In this document: piece after piece, positions 44,854 through 53,555 of the stretch
How the letters are laid out: the number at the start of each line of letters is the position of its first letter
Position numbering within the stretch: position 1 is the stretch's first letter
Source: Brevibacterium sp.
GTDB lineage: Bacteria > Actinomycetota > Actinomycetes > Actinomycetales > Brevibacteriaceae
Assembly (NCBI RefSeq): GCF_031179145.1
Contig: NZ_JAPSIB010000019.1
Coordinates: 34,668-98,667 of the forward strand
Length of the DNA: 64,000 nt
Direction: 5' to 3'
Made by a program: the position numbers and the translations under genes
Notes under the pieces: generated by a model
What the model was told of the DNA's origin: nothing
What the model saw: the letters and a program-made list of their open reading frames with translations, nothing else
Databases searched by the model: none

Positions 44854-47800
44854 CTAACCCACCGCCCTGCGCGCGGCACGGCGTTCCCTGCGCCGCTCGA
44901 CGAGGAGGTAGAGCGCCGGCACGAGGATCAGGGTGAGCAGCGTCGAGGACGTCAGCCCGCCGATGACCACGATGGCCAGGGGCTGGGAGATGAAGACGCC
45001 TCCCCCGGTCAGCCCGAAGGCCATCGGCAGCAGGGCGAACACGGTGGCCGCAGCCGTCATCAGGATCGGTCGCAGCCGCAGTCGCGTGCCGTGGACGATC
45101 GAGTCGGTCAGCCCCAGATCCTGCTCCCGCAGTTTGTTGATGAGGTCGATGAGCACGATGGCGTTCGTCACGACGATGCCGATGAGCATGAGCAGGCCGA
45201 TGAGCGCGGGAATGCCCAGCGGCGTGTTCGTCAGCACCAGCAGCAGGACCGCGCCCGTTGCGGCGAACGGGATCGACACGAGCAGGATCAGCGGCTGGAC
45301 GAAGCTGCGGAACGTGGCGATCATGACGAGGAGCACGAGCACGATCGCGACCAGCATGGCCATGCCCAGCTGAGCGAACGACTCCTGCTGCTCGGCGCTG
45401 GCTCCGCCGACGGCGAAGCTCACCCCGTCGGGCAGGTCCATGTTCGCTGTCAGCTCCTGCGCCTCTGTGGACACGACGCTGAGCTGTCCTTCGGCCGGGG
45501 TGGCGAACACGGTGACCTGGCGGCTGCCGTCCTCGCGGGTGATCGTCGCCGGAGTCTTCGCCTCGCTCACCTCGGCGATCTCATCGACGGTGACGGAGTC
45601 GCCCTTGAGATCGGGAATCGCTTCCTGCTCGTCGGCCAGACGCTCCTCTTCGGCCTGGTTCTGCCGCTGCTCCTCCTGGCCGTTGATGATGTCGTCGATC
45701 GCTTCGTTCGCCTCGCGCAGCCCCTTCTCCGCGGCCTCGACACCCTCCTCGGCCTGGTCGATCTGCTCCTGACGCATCTCGCCGGGGTTCGGCGCCGGAG
45801 GCGGATTGCGGACATCGCGGAGGGCTTTGCGTGCCTCCTCCAGTTGGTCGGCGGCGGTGTCGCGCGCCTCGCGAGCCGCGGCGAGCTGTTCGGCGGAATC
45901 GTCTTCGGCCTTGCGCTTGGCCTCGTCGGCGCGGCGCTCGGTCTTCTCCTTGATCCGATCGCTGGCATCCTCCTGCGCGTGACGGGTCTGCGCCTCGGTG
46001 ACCGGCAGTTCGAGTGACCGGATCTCGTCGGGGGTCGCGTCGGGGTGGGTCGCGGCGATCGTGATGTCGCGTTCCACACCTTCGAGGGTCACGGTCCCCG
46101 CCGGGGCGCCGTGCAGGGCCGAGGCGATGGCCTGGCCGACCTCGGCCTGGCTGTATCCCTCGTCGGCGGCCTTCGTCCGGTCGACGTCGACCTGAATCAC
46201 CGACTGTTCGGCGGCCAGGTCGTTGCGGGCGGCCCTGACTCCGTCGGCCTCTGCCATCTTCCTGGTGACGGCGTCGGCAGCCTTCGACAGGGATTCGAGG
46301 TCCGTGCCCGAGAGCGTGATCTCAACGTCCTGATCGAGGCCGCCGCCTGCATCCATGACGGTGACATCGCCGACCTCATCGCCGAAGTCCTTGATCTGAC
46401 TGCGAATCCGGTTGGTGGCGGCAGCGGTGTCGGCGCCCTCTGCGAGGGTGATGTTGAAGCTGTTCTCCGCACCGGACTCCGGTCCGCTGACCGTGGTCGA
46501 GAACGTGTCCACATCGGGATCGTCGGCGAGCACGCCTTCGATCCTCTTCGCCGCCTCGTCGCTGGTGCTCAGGGAGGCACCGGGCGGCATGGTCTGCGTG
46601 ACGTAGAGCGAGTTCTGGCTCTGCCCGCCGAGCAGGTCGGTCTTGAGCAGTGTGCCGAGCATCATCGTGACGAGCAGCACGACCACGGACAGGGCCACGG
46701 TGCGCCCGGGATGGCGCAGAGCGGTGAGGATCGCGGGCATGCTGCGCTGCTGGAGGCGGTCGATGCGACCGGAGGCCTCCCCGGTTCGGGCCGGTTCGAT
46801 CGTCGGGTCGACTCCGCCAACGGGCAGGGGCTCCCGTCCCTTGGCGGCGCGCTTGGCATTCTTCTTCTCGATCTTCGCCTGGCGGCGTTCGGCCCGCCGG
46901 ATCGCGCGTGCCCGCTGACGGACGACCCACTTCTCGTAACTCGCATCCGTGGTTGCCTGTCGTTTGGGCGAGAGCGGCTTCGGGGAGTTGCGGAGGAACC
47001 AGTAGCTGAAGACCGGGACGATGGTCAGAGCCACGACGAGGGAGGCCAGGAGCGCCAGGGTCACCGTCACGGAGAAGGGCCGGAACAGCTGACCGGCGAT
47101 GCCCTCGACGAAGGCGATGGGCAGGAACACCGCCACCGTCGTCAGTGTCGACGCGGTGATCGCACCGGCAACCTGTTTCACCGATGCGACGATGTCGGTG
47201 ATCGTCAGTCGGTTCGTGCCCTGCCGGCGGCGGATGTTCTCGATGACGACGATGGAGTCGTCGACGACTCGTCCGACGGCGATGGTCAGAGCGCCGAGGG
47301 TGAGGATGTTGAGCGTGTACTCACCGACCCACAGGCCGATCATCGCGATGAGCAGGGACATCGGGATCGAGATGGCGGCGACGACCGTGGAGCGGAATGA
47401 GCCGAGGAAGGCGAGGATCACGAGGACGGCGAAGAACAGGCCCAGCCCGCCTTCGACCGAGAGGTCGTGGATCGACTGTTCGATCTCGGGCGCCTGATCG
47501 AAGATCGTCGAGAACTTGATGTCGTCGCCGAGCTCGGGGCCGACCGTCTTCAGGACGTCGTCGACTCCATGGGAGACCTCGACGACGTTGTCGTCCTGCC
47601 CCTTGGTCACAGAGATTGTGACGGCGTCCTTGCCGTCGGCGCGGGAGAGCGTCGTGGCCTTGACGGCTTCGAGGTCGATGTCGGCGACCTCATCAAGCTT
47701 CACGGTGCCGTCCGCGGTCCGCAGCGGCGTCTGCCCGATCATGTCGACCGCGTCCATCTCCGTTCCCACTGCGACGGACAGGGACTTGTCTCCCACGGTG

Positions 47801-48453
47801 CTCTGGCCAGCCGGGGTGACGGCGCCGGCGGCCTTGAGCTCCTCGGGGATGGAGGACGCGACGACGTTCTTGGCATCGAGGTCGTCCGGACGAAGCGTGA
47901 TCCTCACCTGCTGCTCCCGCTGTCCGGCGAGCTGAACGTCGGCGACGCCGTCGACAGCCTGCAGCTCGGGGATCAGGTTCTTCTCCAGCAGATCGCCCAG
48001 CTGCTGCTGATCCTCGCCGCCGGAGACCGCGAACATGACCACGGGGACATCGTCGATCTGATGGGACAGCACCTCCACCTCGGCGGTGTCGGGGAGGTTC
48101 GCCTTCGCACTGTCGACCGTCGAACGGACAGTGTCCGTCATCTTCTCCGCGTCTTCGCCGAACGGCCAGGTGACGTTGGCCGTCATCATCCCCGCCGAGG
48201 TGGTCGTGGTCACCGATTCGAGATCACCGACTCCGTCGAGAGCCGTCTCCAACGGCTTGGTCACCGTCTCCTCGACGACTTCAGGGGAAGCGCCGGGGAT
48301 GGTGACCTGGACCATCGTGCCCGGAATCTCGACCGAGGGAATCGTCTCCTGGTTGAGGGAAGTGGTGGCGACGACGCCGAAGACGGCGATCACAAGCGTG
48401 AGCAGGCCGACGATCAGCCGGTTCTTCAGGCTCATCCGGGTGATGAGGGACAA
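44854..48453 (-). CDS. RND-family exporter with coiled-coil insertion
   Basis: A 1199-residue HAE1/AcrB-like proton-driven pump. The N-terminus has MSLKNRLIVGLLTLV; the helix-4 motif VGRVVDDSIVVIENIRRR carries the proton-relay Asp pair, and the C-terminal half repeats the 12-helix plan (GIPALIGLLMLIGIVVTNAI). Two additions make it about 150 residues longer than usual: a Lys/Arg-rich cytoplasmic loop (about 490-580) and a charged coiled coil of about 145 residues (about 820-965) in the second porter domain. No adaptor or outer-membrane partner is nearby, as expected in a Gram-positive. TTG 48453 with GGAGGA is preferred; ATG 48435 is possible. Confidence 0.88.
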   Translation of the reverse strand: MSLITRMSLKNRLIVGLLTLVIAVFGVVATTSLNQETIPSVEIPGTMVQVTIPGASPEVVEETVTKPLETALDGVGDLESVTTTTSAGMMTANVTWPFGEDAEKMTDTVRSTVDSAKANLPDTAEVEVLSHQIDDVPVVMFAVSGGEDQQQLGDLLEKNLIPELQAVDGVADVQLAGQREQQVRITLRPDDLDAKNVVASSIPEELKAAGAVTPAGQSTVGDKSLSVAVGTEMDAVDMIGQTPLRTADGTVKLDEVADIDLEAVKATTLSRADGKDAVTISVTKGQDDNVVEVSHGVDDVLKTVGPELGDDIKFSTIFDQAPEIEQSIHDLSVEGGLGLFFAVLVILAFLGSFRSTVVAAISIPMSLLIAMIGLWVGEYTLNILTLGALTIAVGRVVDDSIVVIENIRRRQGTNRLTITDIVASVKQVAGAITASTLTTVAVFLPIAFVEGIAGQLFRPFSVTVTLALLASLVVALTIVPVFSYWFLRNSPKPLSPKRQATTDASYEKWVVRQRARAIRRAERRQAKIEKKNAKRAAKGREPLPVGGVDPTIEPARTGEASGRIDRLQQRSMPAILTALRHPGRTVALSVVVLLVTMMLGTLLKTDLLGGQSQNSLYVTQTMPPGASLSTSDEAAKRIEGVLADDPDVDTFSTTVSGPESGAENSFNITLAEGADTAAATNRIRSQIKDFGDEVGDVTVMDAGGGLDQDVEITLSGTDLESLSKAADAVTRKMAEADGVRAARNDLAAEQSVIQVDVDRTKAADEGYSQAEVGQAIASALHGAPAGTVTLEGVERDITIAATHPDATPDEIRSLELPVTEAQTRHAQEDASDRIKEKTERRADEAKRKAEDDSAEQLAAAREARDTAADQLEEARKALRDVRNPPPAPNPGEMRQEQIDQAEEGVEAAEKGLREANEAIDDIINGQEEQRQNQAEEERLADEQEAIPDLKGDSVTVDEIAEVSEAKTPATITREDGSRQVTVFATPAEGQLSVVSTEAQELTANMDLPDGVSFAVGGASAEQQESFAQLGMAMLVAIVLVLLVMIATFRSFVQPLILLVSIPFAATGAVLLLVLTNTPLGIPALIGLLMLIGIVVTNAIVLIDLINKLREQDLGLTDSIVHGTRLRLRPILMTAAATVFALLPMAFGLTGGGVFISQPLAIVVIGGLTSSTLLTLILVPALYLLVERRRERRAARRAVG

Positions 48454-48929
48454 GGGGCTTCCTCCGGGTTTCGGGCGTGCGGGATGCATCGACGGGCGGG
48501 ACTCGAGGGTGGGTCAGGGGGTGGGATGCGCCCGGGCGAGGGCGGGGTTCGGGGTTCGAGGGGTGAATCAGGGGGTGAGGATCGCAGCTCTTCCAGTGTT
48601 CCAGCCAGTGCGGAGTTCGGCGTCCCCCAAAGGGTGACATTCCGTCTCCACCGAAAGGAGGAGTGTGGAATTGCCTTCGAACCGGCTGAACAGAGGCTGA
48701 GTGCGGAACATAGTTCGATCCTAGGGTCGCCGTACGAGCACCGCGCGGGTGTTTTCCCCCGTCCCGACCTGCGGTTGACCCGGCACGCTTCCCGTCGGGC
48801 TGAGGCGCACGCTTCCCGTCGGGCTGAGGCGCACCCTTCCCGTCGGGCTGAGGCGCACCCTTCCCGTCGGGCTGAGGCGCACCTTCTGGAGCTCTCCCAG
48901 AACAGGAGCTGCCTGACTACACTGAACTC
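48454..48929. other. 476-base gap with repeats; no gene
   Basis: This divergent region between the exporter and the YjbR gene holds a 24-base tandem repeat array. The rest (48500-48780) has frames that are Arg/Pro/Ser-rich and unlikely to be genes. The exporter promoter should lie near 48480-48720; I cannot point to its boxes. Confidence 0.5.
48787..48882. repeat. Four tandem 24-base repeats
   Basis: The unit GCTTCCCGTCGGGCTGAGGC-GCAC repeats four times without spacers (48787, 48811, 48835, 48859); copies 3 and 4 start with C instead of G. Each contains the dyad CCCGTCGGG. It lies 47 bases before the YjbR-like start codon. It looks like a minisatellite rather than a coding feature. Confidence 0.92.
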
Positions 48930-49322
48930 ATGGCCCACGAACGCATGTTCGATCCGGATGACCCGATGCTCCACTGGTTCAGGTCATTGGCATTGGCGCT
49001 GCCGGAGGCGGAGGAGAAGATCTCACACGGTCGGCCGGTCTTCTTCACCACCAAGCTCTTCGCCGTCTTCGGCGGGGTGCGGAAGCTTGAGCCGTCCGGG
49101 ATGGAGCAGCATCCGCACGCCATGCTGGTCAGACCCGACCCGCTCGACGTCGATGTGCTCCTCGAACGTGAGGACGCATTCTCCCCCGCCTACTTCGGCC
49201 ACTCCGGGTGGGTCGGCATCGAGCTCGACTCACTTCCCGAGGATGAGGTGCGGGAGCTCCTCATCGAGTCCTATCGGCAGACTGCGCCGAAGCGGCTGAG
49301 CAGGCACGTGGAGACCGACTGA
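48930..49322 (+). CDS. MmcQ/YjbR-family protein
   Basis: A 130-residue protein of the small YjbR/MmcQ family, whose CyaY-like fold has been proposed to bind DNA. The core is LALALPEAEEKISHGRPVFF, then FAVFGGV and a C-terminal helix ELLIESYRQTAPKRL. Cellular role unknown. It has its own start downstream of the 24-base repeats and is convergent with the mobA-like gene. Confidence 0.82.
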   Translation: MAHERMFDPDDPMLHWFRSLALALPEAEEKISHGRPVFFTTKLFAVFGGVRKLEPSGMEQHPHAMLVRPDPLDVDVLLEREDAFSPAYFGHSGWVGIELDSLPEDEVRELLIESYRQTAPKRLSRHVETD

Positions 49323-49359
49323 ACCGGGACGTCAGGCACTTTCGGTGCGCTCGGTCCTC

Positions 49360-50016
49360 TCACAGTCCTTCGGTGCGCTCAACCAGGTTCTCGAACTCCT
49401 CCGGAGTGTCGAAGTCGGCCAGTTCGCTGGGGTCTGCATCGATGACCACGGGCTCGACCGTCTCGAACAGGCGCTTCACCGGCAGGTTCACCGGCGGTCC
49501 GATCTCGCTCAGGCGCGATCTCAGCAGTCGAGTCGGCCAGGCGGCGCAGAGGAACTGCAGCTTTCCGCGATCGTCTTCGGCCGCGGCCGGACGCCCCGTG
49601 TCCCGACATGCTCGCGCAAGCGCCTGCAGGTGCCCGGGAGTGACGACGGGCATGTCACCGGCAAGGACAAAGGTCACGTCGCTCTCAACACCATCGCCTC
49701 GAGCGGACTCAGTGGCAGAGTGGAATTCGGCACCGGCGGACTCAGCCGCAGCGAACTGGGCAACGGCGGCCGAGATTCCGGCCAGCGGGCCGCCGAAGCG
49801 CGGTTCTTCTCGGATCGCGCGCACGCATTCGTTCTCGGCCTCGTCCAACCCCTCGGTGGGACCAGCCACCCAGACCTCGGCCTCGGGCGCCGCCGAGAGC
49901 ACTGTCGACAGGACCCGCGAGATGACGGTGCGATCGCCCAGATGCACGGCAGGCTTGTGGACTTCTCCGAATCGCGTCGAACGTCCCCCACTGAGAATGA
50001 TTGCCCTGGTCACCAT
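49360..50016 (-). CDS. mobA: MobA-like molybdenum-cofactor guanylyltransferase
   Basis: A 218-residue nucleotidyltransferase. The GTP loop is ILSGGRSTRFG followed by HKPAV, with PRFGGPLAGI and the metal motif LAGDMPVV; together they match MobA, which adds GMP to molybdopterin. A related nucleotidyltransferase cannot be excluded, and no other molybdenum genes are in the window. It is divergent from the amidase gene. Confidence 0.82.
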   Translation of the reverse strand: MVTRAIILSGGRSTRFGEVHKPAVHLGDRTVISRVLSTVLSAAPEAEVWVAGPTEGLDEAENECVRAIREEPRFGGPLAGISAAVAQFAAAESAGAEFHSATESARGDGVESDVTFVLAGDMPVVTPGHLQALARACRDTGRPAAAEDDRGKLQFLCAAWPTRLLRSRLSEIGPPVNLPVKRLFETVEPVVIDADPSELADFDTPEEFENLVERTEGL

Positions 50017-50128
50017 GTCTTGATCTTAGTCTTCACCGTCGTCTCCGCTCAGTCCTGCGAATTCCGTCGCATGCGTGTGGAGCCGTTGGGCCATACTGTT
50101 AGGCAGAACCAGCACGGAGGGAACCAGA

Positions 50129-51853
50129 ATGACGAAGTTCGATGTGGTCGAGGCGTCCATCGCAGCACTGCGCCAGTCACTTGAAGACGGCACCACCACC
50201 TCGGTGGAGCTGGTCAGGGCGTATCAGTCCCGGATCGAGGCCTACGACCGGCCCGGCACCGAGACCGCACTCAACTCCGTCATCGTCGACAACCCGGATG
50301 CCCTCGCCGAGGCGGCCGCCTCCGACGACCGGCGCGCCCGCGGTGAGACGCTCGGTCCCCTCGACGGAATCCCGTACACGGCGAAGGACAGCTACATGGT
50401 CGCCGGACTGACCGTGGCCTCGGGCTCGCCCGCCTTCGCCGACCTCGTCGCGCAGAAGGACGCCTTCACGATCGAACGCCTCCGCGCCGCCGGGGCCATC
50501 TGCCTCGGGCTGACCAACATGCCCCCGATGGCCAACGGCGGAATGCAGCGCGGACTCTACGGTCGAGCTGAGAGTCCCTACAACGCGGACTGGCTGACCA
50601 GCGCATTCGCCTCCGGCTCCTCCAACGGATCCGGAACCGCGACGACCGCAAGCTTCGCCGCCTTCGGCCTCGGCGAGGAGACCTGGTCCTCCGGCCGCGC
50701 ACCGGCCTCCCACAATGCGCTCATCGCCTACACCCCGTCCCGCGGTGTCATCTCGGTCCGCGGCAACTGGCCGTTGGTGTCGACGATGGACGTCGTCGTC
50801 CCCCACACCCGCACCATGGCTGACCTGTGCGAGGTCCTCGACATCATCGTCGCCGACGACGCCGAGGCCCGCGGCGACTTCTGGCGCGTCCAGCCCTGGG
50901 TCGAGATCCCCACAGCCTCCGAAGTCCGCCCGGCCAGCTACCTCGACCTCCTGCCGGGCAGCAAGGAGGACGCCGCATCCACCCTCAAGGGCAAGCGCCT
51001 CGGCGTCCCGAAGATGTACATCAACGCCGACGACGAAGCGGGAACGAACCCCTTGGGCGGGATCGGCGGACCCACCGGTCAGAAGGTCGAGACCCGTGCC
51101 TCGGTGATCGCCGCCTGGGAAGGCGCGCGACGCGACCTCGAAGCCGCCGGCGCCGAGGTCGTCGAGACCGACTTCCCCGTCGTGAGCAACTACGAAGGCG
51201 ACCGCCCCGGGGCTCCGACCATCAGGACGCGCGGGCTCGTCACCTCGGAGTACCTCGACAGAGAGATCAACGACCTGTCCGCCTGGGCGTGGGACGATTT
51301 CCTCCGCGCGAACGGGGATCCCAACCTGAGCAGCCTCGCCGAGGTGGACGGCTCCCAGATCTTCCCGCATCCTGAAGGCGCCCTGCCGGACCGGTACACC
51401 GGCTTCGACGACGACATCGCCACCTATCCCGAACTGGTCAGGGAACATCCGTACGCCTCGGTGACCGACATCCCGCTGCTCGAATCCGGGGTCAGGGGGC
51501 TGGAGGAGACTCGGCGCATCGACCTCGAGGAGTGGATGGACGAGTTGGGCCTCGACGCGGTGATCTTCCCCGCGATGGCCGATGTCGGCCCCGCGGACAT
51601 GGACGTCAACGAGGCTTCGGCGGACCTCGGATGGCGCAACGGGACGTGGGTCGCCAACGGCAACCTTGTTCCGCGGCATCTGGGCATCCCGTCGGTGACC
51701 GTGCCGATGGGCACCATGGCGGACACCGGGATCCCGGTCGGCCTGACGATCGCCGGGCGCGGCTGGGACGACACCGCACTCATCGAACTCGCCGCCGCCT
51801 TCGAAACGACCGGTGAGCGACGGGACGTGCCTCCACGCACGCCGCGACTGTGA
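50129..51853 (+). CDS. Amidase-signature hydrolase
   Basis: A 574-residue amidase. The Ser-cisSer-Lys triad is visible: Lys in IPYTAKDSYMVAGL (near 90), the Ser/Gly-rich strand ASGSSNGSGTATTASFAAFG (near 170) and the nucleophile Ser in GEETWSSGRAPASHN (near 195). It hydrolyses an amide, perhaps of a small carboxamide; the specificity is open. ATG 50129 follows GGAGGGAACC. It is followed by the PEP-mutase-family and VOC genes in the same direction. Confidence 0.9.
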   Translation: MTKFDVVEASIAALRQSLEDGTTTSVELVRAYQSRIEAYDRPGTETALNSVIVDNPDALAEAAASDDRRARGETLGPLDGIPYTAKDSYMVAGLTVASGSPAFADLVAQKDAFTIERLRAAGAICLGLTNMPPMANGGMQRGLYGRAESPYNADWLTSAFASGSSNGSGTATTASFAAFGLGEETWSSGRAPASHNALIAYTPSRGVISVRGNWPLVSTMDVVVPHTRTMADLCEVLDIIVADDAEARGDFWRVQPWVEIPTASEVRPASYLDLLPGSKEDAASTLKGKRLGVPKMYINADDEAGTNPLGGIGGPTGQKVETRASVIAAWEGARRDLEAAGAEVVETDFPVVSNYEGDRPGAPTIRTRGLVTSEYLDREINDLSAWAWDDFLRANGDPNLSSLAEVDGSQIFPHPEGALPDRYTGFDDDIATYPELVREHPYASVTDIPLLESGVRGLEETRRIDLEEWMDELGLDAVIFPAMADVGPADMDVNEASADLGWRNGTWVANGNLVPRHLGIPSVTVPMGTMADTGIPVGLTIAGRGWDDTALIELAAAFETTGERRDVPPRTPRL

Positions 51854-51903
51854 AACCTGGGGCGCACCTCCCCATCCCTGAAATGTTCGGGTGAACCGAT
51901 TCG

Positions 51904-51919
51904 GTTACCTGGAAGTAAC
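51904..51919. promoter_or_regulatory. GTTAC palindrome before the PEP-mutase-family gene
   Basis: GTTAC-CTGGAA-GTAAC, 26 bases upstream of the ATG at 51946. It closely resembles GTTACCT-AC-AGGTAAC at 63844-63859, upstream of the second ATPase/YhgE operon; the half-site GTTACCT is identical. It may be the operator of a GntR- or TetR-type regulator encoded elsewhere. Confidence 0.5.
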
Positions 51920-51945
51920 GCGGGATCGGTGCCAGAGTGTTGGAC

Positions 51946-52734
51946 ATGACTGATATCCCCCTGCTCGCCGAACGCGCCGCCGCCCTCCTCGATGCCCATC
52001 ACAACCGCCGCCCTCTGGTCCTCCCGACTGTCTGGGATGCCTGGTCGGCACGCGCCATGGTCTCGGCGGGATTCTCCGCCCTGACTGTCGGTTCGCACCC
52101 GCTCGCCAATTCGCTGGGTGCCGAGGACGGCGAGGCGATGAGCCTCGAAGAGGCACTCGAGGGCATCGATCGCATCACCGCCTCGGTGGACGTGCCCGTC
52201 TCCGCCGACCTCGAATCCGGCTATGACACTCCTGCGCCCGAGCTCATCGCCGGGCTCCTGGCTGCGGGAGCCGTGGGGGTCAACATCGAGGACACGGTCC
52301 ACAGCCAGCAGAGACTGCGCACCGCCGAGGAGCACGCCGAGTACATCTCCGACCTGCGTCGCGCGGCTGATGCCCAGCGAGTGCATGTGGTCATCAACGC
52401 CCGCACCGACGTATTCAAGCACGCCGATGAGTTCGCCGACCCCACCGCCGAGGTGGTGCGACGGCTGAACCTGTGCGCCGAGGCGGGCGCCGACTGCGTC
52501 TATCCCGTGGCCATGCCGACCACCGACGATCTGCGTACGGTGCTGTCCCAGGTATCACTGCCCCTCAATGTCACGGCTCATCCCCTCGCCGGGGCCATCC
52601 CGGAGGGACTCGACCTGAATGCGCTGCGCGAGCTCGGTGTCAGTCGCGTGACCTTCGGCCCGCTGCTTCAGGCCGCCCTGCAGCAGGACTTCGCCGAGTT
52701 CACCACGAACTGGCACGACGTGTCATCCCACTAG
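51946..52734 (+). CDS. Isocitrate lyase/PEP mutase-family enzyme
   Basis: A 262-residue TIM-barrel enzyme of the PEP mutase/2-methylisocitrate lyase superfamily. SADLESGYD is the Mg-binding segment, GVNIEDTVHS follows, and INARTDVF has the family Arg. The KKCGH lyase motif is absent, so a PEP-mutase-like or oxaloacetate-hydrolase role is more likely than isocitrate cleavage. The TTG at 51937 is an alternative start. It could be linked to the preceding amidase. Confidence 0.82.
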   Translation: MTDIPLLAERAAALLDAHHNRRPLVLPTVWDAWSARAMVSAGFSALTVGSHPLANSLGAEDGEAMSLEEALEGIDRITASVDVPVSADLESGYDTPAPELIAGLLAAGAVGVNIEDTVHSQQRLRTAEEHAEYISDLRRAADAQRVHVVINARTDVFKHADEFADPTAEVVRRLNLCAEAGADCVYPVAMPTTDDLRTVLSQVSLPLNVTAHPLAGAIPEGLDLNALRELGVSRVTFGPLLQAALQQDFAEFTTNWHDVSSH

Positions 52735-52780
52735 TCCAGCACCTAGAGCAAACGCAGTGAGAATTCGATGAGGAGTTGCC

Positions 52781-53545
52781 ATGCCTGATAACGCCCGTCA
52801 AGGTCAGCCCGTGTGGATCGACTATGTCTGCCATGACCTGGAGACGACGAAGAACTTCTATACCCAGGTCTTCGGCTGGGACATCGTCGACCAAGGACCG
52901 GATTACGGTCACTATCACCAGATCATGAAGGGTCAGCACCCTGTTGGCGGGTTCATGCAGGCCATGAACATGGACGGCTCCCCCAACCCGTCGATTCCGG
53001 CGAGCTGGACGACCTACCTCCACGCCGACGACATCGAGGTCACCTACACGGAAGCCGTGAAGTCCGGAGCCGAAGCCATCACCCCTCCGATGGCTGTCGG
53101 GCCTCACGGGCAGATGGCGGTGATCGCGGATCCCGCCGGAGCCGGCGTCGGCCTCTGGCAGCCGGGTCAGTTCTCGGGATTCGACACCCCGCTGACCCCT
53201 GGCACGCCTGTCTGGTTCGAACTCATGACCGTCGATTTCGAGAAGGCGACCGACTTCTATCGGAATGTCTTCGCCTGGGATCTGGTTCCGGTTCCCGGAG
53301 GAATGAACTACTCCACCCATGGAGCGGGTGAGAGTGCGGTGGCCGGGATCTGCGACGCCAGTGACTGGACCGACACGTCATACTGGCGGACCTACTTCAA
53401 TGTCGAGAGCGTCGATGGAGCTGCGGCGACGATCAGAGAACTCGGCGGCAGCGTCCTCGACGGCCCCGAGGACACGCCGTTCGGCCGCATCGCCACCATC
53501 GCCGATCCCGAAGGCGCGCGGTTTCAGCTGCAGCAGAATGTGTAG
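52781..53545 (+). CDS. VOC (glyoxalase-fold) protein with two domains
   Basis: A 254-residue protein with two glyoxalase/vicinal-oxygen-chelate modules. The first begins WIDYVCHDLETTKNFYTQVF and the second WFELMTVDFEKATDFYRNVF; both continue with FGW/FAWD and an alpha/beta repeat. Such proteins bind metals and small ligands; a lyase, dioxygenase or resistance role cannot be told apart. It follows the PEP-mutase-family gene by 46 bases. Confidence 0.88.
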   Translation: MPDNARQGQPVWIDYVCHDLETTKNFYTQVFGWDIVDQGPDYGHYHQIMKGQHPVGGFMQAMNMDGSPNPSIPASWTTYLHADDIEVTYTEAVKSGAEAITPPMAVGPHGQMAVIADPAGAGVGLWQPGQFSGFDTPLTPGTPVWFELMTVDFEKATDFYRNVFAWDLVPVPGGMNYSTHGAGESAVAGICDASDWTDTSYWRTYFNVESVDGAAATIRELGGSVLDGPEDTPFGRIATIADPEGARFQLQQNV

Positions 53546-53555
53546 GCGGCTCTCC

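Noticed and set aside
48787..48882. Possible CRISPR array
   Set aside because: The repeats are contiguous without unique spacers, and no cas genes are present.
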